From an uncultured bacterium (lineage in GTDB: Bacteria > Bacteroidota > Bacteroidia > Chitinophagales > Chitinophagaceae): 5,464 nt of DNA. The stretch covers positions 1 to 5,464 of the forward strand of contig CAJBPC010000584.1 in NCBI GenBank assembly GCA_903957405.1, in the 5' to 3' direction. Position numbers and translations under genes: made by a program. Of the stretch, positions 1 to 5,464 are shown in pieces; position 1 is the first letter of the stretch, and every line of letters begins with the position of its first letter. The notes under the pieces are model-generated. The model saw only the letters and a program-made list of their open reading frames with translations. It searched no databases and was not told the origin of the DNA.

Positions 1-177
1 ACCGGATGGGTGGTTCCGGCTAACGAACCGTTATCGCTGAAGGAGCGGATCCTGGAGGTGATATCCCTACCGGAAGCGCAACGGGAAAAAATCCGGATGG
101 ATGCATCGGAACGTATTGTCAAAGAATTTTCCCTCGCGGTCCAGGAGGGGAAATTCATCCGTTTCTACGGGGTGTGA
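1..177 (+). CDS. C-terminal fragment of a probable GT4-family glycosyltransferase (5' end outside window)
   Basis: This reading frame is open from the first base of the window and ends at TGA 175-177, giving 58 C-terminal residues. The fragment begins TGWVVPANEP, followed by a leucine-rich helix, an R-x-x-M-x-x-x-A-x-x-x-V segment, EFS and a closing FIRFYGV. Established knowledge: this pattern (a G-[WLY]-V-V-P turn, a helix ending in R..M...A, then a short F-x-x-x-Y tail) is how the C-terminal Rossmann domain of GT-B glycosyltransferases of family GT4 usually ends. These enzymes move a sugar from a nucleotide donor to a growing glycan at the inner face of the membrane. The catalytic E-x7-E region would lie upstream and is not visible, so donor and acceptor cannot be named. 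The flippase gene follows 62 bases downstream on the same strand, which fits a shared surface-polysaccharide operon. The family call rests on the tail alone. Confidence 0.72.
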   Translation, partial: TGWVVPANEPLSLKERILEVISLPEAQREKIRMDASERIVKEFSLAVQEGKFIRFYGV

Positions 178-239
178 CATGAAGCGATGCTTGCCGGCTT
201 CACTTCCGATCCGCGTACTTACCAAACACAAAAAAGAGC
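178..239. other. Short gap between glycosyltransferase tail and flippase
   Basis: The 62 bases hold no supportable gene. A weak inverted repeat, TGAAGC at 180-185 and GCTTCA at 197-202 with an 11-base loop, has no T-run after it, so I do not call a terminator. The last 15 bases are A-rich and lead into the flippase start. The gap is compatible with transcription continuing from the glycosyltransferase into the flippase. Confidence 0.5.
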
Positions 240-1745
240 ATGAGCAATATAAAAAAACTCGCAGGTCAGACGATCTGGTACGGCATGAGCAGCATCTTCG
301 GGCGATTCCTGAACTATCTGCTGACGCCGGTGCTGACGCTCATTTACGGCTCATCTCAATACGGCGACATTTCTATCCTTTTTGCCCTGGCGGCCTTTCT
401 CAACATCATCTTCACCTACGGCATGGAGACGGCCTATTTCAGGTTCAATAAGGACAATCCGGAACAGACGGTCTTCAACACCGGTCAAACGCTGCTGCTC
501 TCTACAACCCTCTTGTTCACCGCACTCCTATGGCTTCCGCTTCCCGAAATATCCAGGTGGATGAAAATGGAGGATCATCCGGAATATCTGAGCTGGGTGC
601 TCTGGATCGTCGCATTGGATACGATCGCGGTGCTGCCCTTTTCGAGGCTTCGTTACGAAGGAAGACCCATCCGGTTTGCAACAATAAAGATCCTCAGCAT
701 CTTTTTGAATATCGGGCTGGTACTATTTTTCCTGGTGCTCTGCAAAGGGGAGTACGACAAGGGCTCCGGGAATATATGGTCGGTCCTATATGATCCGCAG
801 ATCGACATCGGATATGTCTTTCTCGCCAACCTCGCGGCCAGTGCCTTCACCGTGTTGATGCTGTCGAGGGAGTTTTTCGGATTTAGGCCGAGGATAGACT
901 GGCCATTGCTTCGGAACATCGCCATCTATTCCGCGCCGCTCCTGATAGTGGGTTTCGGTGGTATGATCAATGAGACGATCGATCGGTTCATGATCGTGAA
1001 CCATTTTACAGGCACCGTGGAACAAGCCAAGTCGGCCAATGGCATCTATAGCGCAAACTACAAGCTGGCGGTGCTGATCGTGTTGTTCATTCAGGCATTC
1101 AGGATGGGGGCGGAGCCTTTTTTCTTCCGGCAGGCATCCGATCCGAATGCCCCGAAAACCTATGCCCGCATCATGAAATTCTTTGTGATCACATGCTGCG
1201 TCTGCTTCCTTGCAGTGACCCTTTTTCTGGATATCTGGAAACATTTCATGGGCATCCGAAACCATCCCGAATACCTGCAGGGCCTCATGATCGTACCGGT
1301 CCTGATGCTCGCAAAGATCTTTCTCGGGGTTTATTACAACCTATCCATCTGGTATAAACTGACCAATAAAACACTGACAGGCGCGTATATCACCATTGCC
1401 GGGGCACTGATCACAATCCTGGTGAACTATATTTTCATCCCCGTCGCAGGATTCATCGCCTGTGCATGGGCCACATTCTTTTGCTATGGGTTCATGATGG
1501 TTGCGAGCTACCGGTTGGGACAAAAACACTTTCGCATTCCCTATGCATGGAAAAAACTGACCGCGTACGTAGTGATATCCGTATTGCTGTTCCTTGTCCA
1601 TCAACTTTTCAGATCCTACGCTCCAAACCTTTGGTGGACGCATGCATTCGCAGTGTTCGAACTGCTCGCATTCATGGTTTTCGTTGGGAAGATCGAGAAA
1701 AGGGAACTGGCAGGCATCCCGCTGCTCTCAAAACTCATCCGTTGA
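240..1745 (+). CDS. Polysaccharide/oligosaccharide flippase (Wzx-like, MOP superfamily)
   Basis: This 501-residue, strongly hydrophobic protein probably moves lipid-linked oligosaccharide or polysaccharide units from the cytoplasmic to the periplasmic face of the inner membrane. I see about 12 to 14 hydrophobic segments, near residues 12-35, 44-62, 83-101, 117-134, 149-168, 189-209, 226-244, 274-296, 313-332, 347-368, 381-406, 407-424, 439-457 and 467-483. The N-terminus (KLAGQTIWYG, then LNYLLTPVLT and a YG-x-x-x-x-F turn) matches the opening of the polysaccharide synthesis/flippase family, as do ETAYFRF at 63-69, GIYSANYKLA at 268-277 and GAEPFFF at 290-296. The length is normal for the family. 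The ATG at 240 is preceded by the A-rich leader AAAAAAGAGC rather than a spaced Shine-Dalgarno, which is common in Bacteroidetes. A glycosyltransferase tail lies just upstream, supporting a glycan-export role. The substrate cannot be read from sequence; a lipid II flippase (MurJ) is less likely given this N-terminus and context. Confidence 0.9.
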   Translation: MSNIKKLAGQTIWYGMSSIFGRFLNYLLTPVLTLIYGSSQYGDISILFALAAFLNIIFTYGMETAYFRFNKDNPEQTVFNTGQTLLLSTTLLFTALLWLPLPEISRWMKMEDHPEYLSWVLWIVALDTIAVLPFSRLRYEGRPIRFATIKILSIFLNIGLVLFFLVLCKGEYDKGSGNIWSVLYDPQIDIGYVFLANLAASAFTVLMLSREFFGFRPRIDWPLLRNIAIYSAPLLIVGFGGMINETIDRFMIVNHFTGTVEQAKSANGIYSANYKLAVLIVLFIQAFRMGAEPFFFRQASDPNAPKTYARIMKFFVITCCVCFLAVTLFLDIWKHFMGIRNHPEYLQGLMIVPVLMLAKIFLGVYYNLSIWYKLTNKTLTGAYITIAGALITILVNYIFIPVAGFIACAWATFFCYGFMMVASYRLGQKHFRIPYAWKKLTAYVVISVLLFLVHQLFRSYAPNLWWTHAFAVFELLAFMVFVGKIEKRELAGIPLLSKLIR

Positions 1746-1781
1746 ATGCGGAAAATCCTCACCCCAACCTGAACATTTGTT
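1746..1781. other. Tail-to-tail gap between flippase and hydrolase
   Basis: These 36 bases separate the stop codons of two converging genes. A terminator working in both directions would be expected here, but I see no stable hairpin and no flanking T-run. Either termination is Rho-dependent, or the transcripts run into each other's 3' ends. Confidence 0.5.
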
Positions 1782-2429
1782 TCAGCCTGGCATGCACACG
1801 AAACGGTTGTGCGTTTTCTCCCATCCAATGGTCGTAGCCGGTCCGTGGCCAGAATGCACGACCGTCGCATCCGGAAGGGTGTAGAGTTCACGAATGATCG
1901 TATCTGAAAGGGTTGTAAAATTCCCACCGGGCAGATCAGTACGTCCCACGCCCTCACGGAAAAGCACATCCCCCGAGATCACAAAACCTTGCGCGCGCGA
2001 AAGAAAACTCACGCTTCCCGGTGAATGACCCGGGGTGAAGATAACCTCCAGCTCCTCCACCCCAAGCATGATATTCCGCCCGGGTTGCAGGTGGTGTATC
2101 GGTCCCTCGTAGTTTTCAAAAGGCATGTCCCACATCAGTCCGCTGACGGGAGCAAGATCCAGCATCTGTTTTTCCAATGGATGGATATGCAGCTCGAGTC
2201 CGTATGTCTCCGCCACATACCGATTGCCGAACACATGGTCGAGATGGCAGTGGGTATTCAGCAGCAGTACCGGGTTCAGTTTGAGATCTGTGATGGTCCG
2301 AGACAGCAATTCCCGCTCTTCCGGAGAATAGCAACCGGGGTCGATGACGGCGCAGTTGCCCTCATCATCGTGCAAAAGATAAGTATTCTCCTGGATCGGA
2401 CTAAATAACAAAACGTTAAGGTGTAGCAT
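1782..2429 (-). CDS. Metallo-beta-lactamase-fold hydrolase, YcbL/glyoxalase II-like
   Basis: Read from the ATG whose complement is at 2427-2429, this is a 215-residue cytosolic-type hydrolase without a signal peptide. The metal site is complete: THCHLDH at 59-65 (the HxHxDH motif, H60, H62, D64, H65), H135 in TPGHSPGS, D154 in ISGDVLF and H195 in SGHGP. The stretch GVGRTDLPGG (160-169) after the bridging aspartate is typical of the glyoxalase II-like group that includes YcbL. These enzymes hydrolyse thioesters such as S-lactoylglutathione, but this short form lacks the extra C-terminal helical domain of classical glyoxalase II, so the substrate is open. The frame extends upstream to an ATG at 2498, but the extra 23 residues (MPANGKTDIW...) precede a normal family N-terminus (MLHLNVLLFSPIQENTYLL), so I prefer 2429. 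The gene converges on the flippase with a 36-base gap and diverges from the large envelope gene. Confidence 0.9.
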   Translation of the reverse strand: MLHLNVLLFSPIQENTYLLHDDEGNCAVIDPGCYSPEERELLSRTITDLKLNPVLLLNTHCHLDHVFGNRYVAETYGLELHIHPLEKQMLDLAPVSGLMWDMPFENYEGPIHHLQPGRNIMLGVEELEVIFTPGHSPGSVSFLSRAQGFVISGDVLFREGVGRTDLPGGNFTTLSDTIIRELYTLPDATVVHSGHGPATTIGWEKTHNRFVCMPG

Positions 2430-2527
2430 ATGACTTCGTGTATGGCTTTTAATCCCTAATTTTAATGTCCATATATCTGTTTTGCCATTCGCCGGCAATC
2501 TATCAAAGAATTCTGAACTATCGAATT
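2430..2527. promoter_or_regulatory. Divergent intergenic region holding the 5' signals of two genes
   Basis: This 98-base AT-rich gap separates the start of the minus-strand hydrolase from the start of the plus-strand envelope protein, so both leaders, and probably both promoters, lie here. It contains an imperfect dyad, TTGCC-N7-GGCAA, at 2482-2498, and a 7-base direct repeat, TTTTAAT, at 2447-2453 and 2460-2466 with a 13-base period. I looked for the Bacteroidetes -7 consensus TAnnTTTG on both strands and found no exact match, so no promoter position is assigned. Neither gene has a convincing Shine-Dalgarno sequence. The regulatory role is inferred from gene orientation. Confidence 0.45.
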
Positions 2528-5464
2528 ATGCGCAGGATAATCGGCGCCTTGGCGCTCACCCTTTTGTTCCTTCAGTATGCCTCTGCACAGGTCAGCACTG
2601 TACAGTTCGGAAAGAATCGTGTTCAATATAAAAAGTTCAGCTGGCGCTACTACCAGACGCGGAACTTCAACGCCTACTTCAGCCAGGGCGGCCTCAACCT
2701 TGGCAAGATCGTCGCACAGGTGGCCGAAGAAGAATTACCTCAGCTGGAAGAGTTCGTGGAATACGGATTGCAACGCAGGGCGAATATAGTCATCTACAAC
2801 AGTTTCACCGATATGCAGCAGTCCAATATCGGTGCCGACCTCGACTGGCAGAACACGGGCGGCGTGACAAGGCTGGTGAATAACAAACTGGTCGTGTACT
2901 ATGATGGCAATCATAACAACCTGAGGCGACAGATCCGCCAAGGCATGGCAAAAGTGCTGGTGGACAACCTTCTCTTCGGTGACGATCTGGGAGAATTCGC
3001 CGGCAACCAGGCACTATTGGACTTACCCCAATGGCTGACAGACGGATATGTTTCTTTTGCAGCAGAGAATTGGAGTCCCGCCCTCGACGACAAACTGAAA
3101 TCGTCCCTTCTCTCCGGCAACTACAGAACCTTCTACCAGTTCGCATTCAAAGAGCCCGAGCTTGCCGGACATGCTTTCTGGAATTTCATCGCCAACAAAT
3201 ACCGAAAGGACAATGTAACATACTTCCTCTATCTGGCCAGGATATACAAGAGTCTGAACTCGGCGAGCCTGAAAGTGACAAAGATGAAATTCAAGGATCT
3301 GCTGAAGCAATTCATGGAGATGGAGGGCGAGAAATACAGCAATGACCTTCGGGGAAGAAGAAACCAGCCAAGGGGCAACGTGGTGGCAGTGGAAGAGCTG
3401 AAGAACGGTCGCGATTTCTATCGGTTCCAGGCCAATCCCATCCCCAGGAACAACACCTATGCAATGGTGAAATTCTCAAAAGGAATCTACCGCGTGATCC
3501 TCGAAGACCTTTCCGATAAAAGAAAAATTCTGCTCAAAGCCGGCGTGCTCAACAACCAAAATCAGATCAACCCTCATTACCCGCTGATGGCTTGGGACCC
3601 CAAAGGATCAAGGCTGCTGGTGGTGTACTCCGAACAGGGCAAGATAAAGATGTTCATCTATGACGCAGTCGCACGCGTCAAAACCTACAAACAGGAGCTG
3701 CCGGAGGATTTCCAGATCATACAGGACGCCCGTTTCATGCTCGACAACAACACCCTGCTGCTGAGTGCCGTGAAGACGGGACAGTCGGATATCTTCGTCT
3801 ATAAGATCAAGGAGCAGACTGTCCAACAGATCACCAACGATCCCTATGACGATCTGGATGCATCCTTCGTCGCATTCCCTAACAAGAGCGGCATCATCTT
3901 CTCTTCCAACAGGCCGTCAGGAGATGCACCCAAGGGTGACACCGTCCTCCCCGCACGGAATAACTTCAATATATTCCTGGTCGACAACTGGAATAAAAGC
4001 GAATTCAAACAGGTCACGCAGATGTCGAAGATGAAATATGGCCAGGCGCGTTTCCCCATGCAGTACAACGGCAACCATTTCACCTTTGTGAGCGATGATA
4101 ACGGCATCAACAACAGATATGCAGGCTTCTTCACCACCGAACGCGCAGGCCTTGATACGATCATAAAAGTGGGGGACGAATACCTCAGAAATCCGCCAAA
4201 GGCTGAACTGGACTCGACCCTGAAAGCATGGGAAAAGACAGAACCGGATTCCGTCGGATTCTTCTCCATCACCAATGACAGTACCTATGTGTTTTCCATC
4301 ACCAATTACCAGAGCGGTCTTCTCGAAAGCCGAGGCGCAGGTGACAATAATCTCGTCAGCGAAGTACGCCAGGAAGGTGACCTCAAGTTCCTATACAAGC
4401 TACGAATCAACGAGGATGTGCTGAAGCGCAGGAACGTCAACGCCCGCCCTACCGAATACGTCAAGAACTTGATGGCGGAAGAAAGAAGGGCAAAATCGGA
4501 TCCTGTCATCTACAACAAGATGGACAAGCCCCTTACACAGGATACCACCAAGCCAACGAACATCTTCCAAACGGAGTTCAACACAGGCGCGGACTCCACA
4601 CTCGGCGAGATCATCATGGAGGCCAAGGATAAAACCGAAAAAGAACCCCTGCTGAAGTCTGCCAGGATGTTCGACTACAGGATGCGTTTCTCTTCCGACT
4701 ATGTCGTCTCAGGCTTCAACAATTCCGTACTTGTGAACCGATTCCAGCCCTATGGAGGCGGAGCGGGACCAATCAACCTGTCAAATACCGATATCGTCAA
4801 CGGCATCATCAGGATGGGCATCTCTGATCTATTTGAAGACGTCAAGATCCTTGGTGGGTTCAGGATATCCACCAACCTCAGAGATAACGACTACTTCGCA
4901 TCATACCAGAACCTTAAAAAACGCATCGACTGGGGGGTCACTTACTACCGCCAGATCCAGAACGACTTCCCGATTTTCGACCAGTCCACCGATCCGGTGA
5001 AGGCATATCTTTCTAACAAGATGTTCTCAAACCTCTTTCAGGCGAACTTCACCTATCCTTTCGACGAAGTACGCAGCATCAGGGCGCTCGCAGGATACAG
5101 AAGCGACCGTGTGGTCATAAAGACGGATGCCAACTTCCCGCCAACGCTCCGGTATTCAGATACCCTTCTCCGTTATGGTCTGGCACGGATCGAATACGTT
5201 CATGACAATACGATCAACCCCACCCTCAACATCTGGAACGGATTGCGCTACAAGGTTTATCTCGATGTGGCAGCGCGTCTGGTATCTGGCCAGACGGAAG
5301 GCCGAAACACCTTCAATTTCGGTGCGGATGCACGATACTATGTGCCCCTTTACCGAAACCTGATATGGGCCGTACGAGGAGCCGCAGACTTCTCATGGGG
5401 AAATCAGAAACTGATCTATTACCTCGGCGGAGTGGACGGATGGATAGGTCCCAAGTTCAATTCA
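2528..5464 (+). CDS. Exported TolB-like propeller protein with degenerate peptidase-MA-like domain and C-terminal outer-membrane barrel (3' end outside window)
   Basis: The frame is open for 979 codons from ATG 2528 to the window edge without a stop. Residues 1-20 form a signal peptide (MRRIIG, a hydrophobic core, then YASA before Q21), which fixes this start over an in-frame ATG at 2465 that would put 21 residues in front of it; the frame is closed upstream by TAA at 2450-2452. Residues about 25-270 resemble the peptidase-MA/gluzincin-like fold: AEEELPQLEE, IVIYNSFTDMQQSN at 87-100, and LPQWLTDGYVSF near 166-177. However, the expected HExxH helix reads QGMAK at 138-142. Residues about 283-550 look like TolB-type propeller blades (SDIFVYKI from 420, FSSNRPSGD from 458, FTFVSDDNG from 518). 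A charged linker follows to about 710. From MFDYRMRFSSDYV at 714 onward, alternating aromatic strands suggest an outer-membrane barrel, not complete in the window. I associate this architecture with Bacteroidetes proteins often labelled TolB-like or PD40-containing. Function is unknown; a structural or assembly role in the envelope is inferred. Confidence 0.85.
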   Translation, partial: MRRIIGALALTLLFLQYASAQVSTVQFGKNRVQYKKFSWRYYQTRNFNAYFSQGGLNLGKIVAQVAEEELPQLEEFVEYGLQRRANIVIYNSFTDMQQSNIGADLDWQNTGGVTRLVNNKLVVYYDGNHNNLRRQIRQGMAKVLVDNLLFGDDLGEFAGNQALLDLPQWLTDGYVSFAAENWSPALDDKLKSSLLSGNYRTFYQFAFKEPELAGHAFWNFIANKYRKDNVTYFLYLARIYKSLNSASLKVTKMKFKDLLKQFMEMEGEKYSNDLRGRRNQPRGNVVAVEELKNGRDFYRFQANPIPRNNTYAMVKFSKGIYRVILEDLSDKRKILLKAGVLNNQNQINPHYPLMAWDPKGSRLLVVYSEQGKIKMFIYDAVARVKTYKQELPEDFQIIQDARFMLDNNTLLLSAVKTGQSDIFVYKIKEQTVQQITNDPYDDLDASFVAFPNKSGIIFSSNRPSGDAPKGDTVLPARNNFNIFLVDNWNKSEFKQVTQMSKMKYGQARFPMQYNGNHFTFVSDDNGINNRYAGFFTTERAGLDTIIKVGDEYLRNPPKAELDSTLKAWEKTEPDSVGFFSITNDSTYVFSITNYQSGLLESRGAGDNNLVSEVRQEGDLKFLYKLRINEDVLKRRNVNARPTEYVKNLMAEERRAKSDPVIYNKMDKPLTQDTTKPTNIFQTEFNTGADSTLGEIIMEAKDKTEKEPLLKSARMFDYRMRFSSDYVVSGFNNSVLVNRFQPYGGGAGPINLSNTDIVNGIIRMGISDLFEDVKILGGFRISTNLRDNDYFASYQNLKKRIDWGVTYYRQIQNDFPIFDQSTDPVKAYLSNKMFSNLFQANFTYPFDEVRSIRALAGYRSDRVVIKTDANFPPTLRYSDTLLRYGLARIEYVHDNTINPTLNIWNGLRYKVYLDVAARLVSGQTEGRNTFNFGADARYYVPLYRNLIWAVRGAADFSWGNQKLIYYLGGVDGWIGPKFNS

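Noticed and set aside
180..202. Hairpin TGAAGC/GCTTCA after the glycosyltransferase stop as a terminator
   Set aside because: The stem is only 6 bases with an 11-base loop and no T-run follows.
101..451. A 116-codon plus-strand frame spanning the glycosyltransferase tail, the gap and the flippase start
   Set aside because: It overlaps two better-supported genes in another frame, and its H/R-rich sequence resembles no family.
786..1265. A 159-codon open frame on the minus strand inside the flippase
   Set aside because: It lies wholly antisense to a well-supported membrane protein. Its product is rich in H, C and R with no recognisable domain, as expected of a shadow frame.
2025..2408. A 127-codon plus-strand frame inside the hydrolase
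   Set aside because: It is the antisense of a conserved metallo-hydrolase with intact motifs and has no family features of its own.
2465..2527. Upstream ATG at 2465 as the start of the large envelope gene
   Set aside because: It would bury the signal peptide behind 21 extra residues; ATG 2528 begins a standard signal peptide directly.
3844..4275. A 143-codon minus-strand frame inside the large envelope gene
   Set aside because: The plus-strand frame here is continuous and carries propeller-like motifs; the antisense product is low-complexity and serine/arginine-rich.

Overview
The window looks like a piece of chromosome from a member of the Bacteroidetes (Bacteroidota) with moderate GC. Three things suggest this: the type of flippase, the large TolB-like propeller/outer-membrane protein (a kind I associate with this phylum), and A-rich leaders without clear Shine-Dalgarno sequences. 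I would not name a genus. No RNA genes, insertion sequences, CRISPR arrays or long repeats were seen.

Layout. The left edge (1-177, +) is the C-terminal tail of a protein that reads like a GT4-type glycosyltransferase. After a 62-base gap comes a complete 501-residue multi-spanning membrane protein of the polysaccharide flippase type (240-1745, +). These two probably belong to one surface-polysaccharide or lipopolysaccharide locus: one builds the lipid-linked glycan and the other flips it across the inner membrane. The flippase ends tail to tail, 36 bases away, with a metallo-beta-lactamase-fold hydrolase on the minus strand (1782-2429). That gene has a full set of metal ligands and resembles the YcbL/glyoxalase II-like group.

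The hydrolase is divergent from the largest gene in the window (2528 to beyond 5464, +), across a 98-base AT-rich gap that must hold the 5' control signals of both genes. The large gene is open for 979 codons and leaves the window without a stop. It encodes an exported protein with a signal peptide, a peptidase-MA-like domain whose zinc-binding HExxH appears to be lost, a TolB-like beta-propeller, a charged linker, and the start of what looks like an outer-membrane beta-barrel.

How the parts fit. The first two genes plausibly work together in surface glycan export. The hydrolase and the large envelope protein share only a control region, so a functional link between them is conjecture. The large protein is the most interesting item: a probable dead-protease/propeller/barrel fusion of unknown function. 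The rest of the window is ordinary chromosomal housekeeping and envelope content, and I did not find a clear new multi-gene system.
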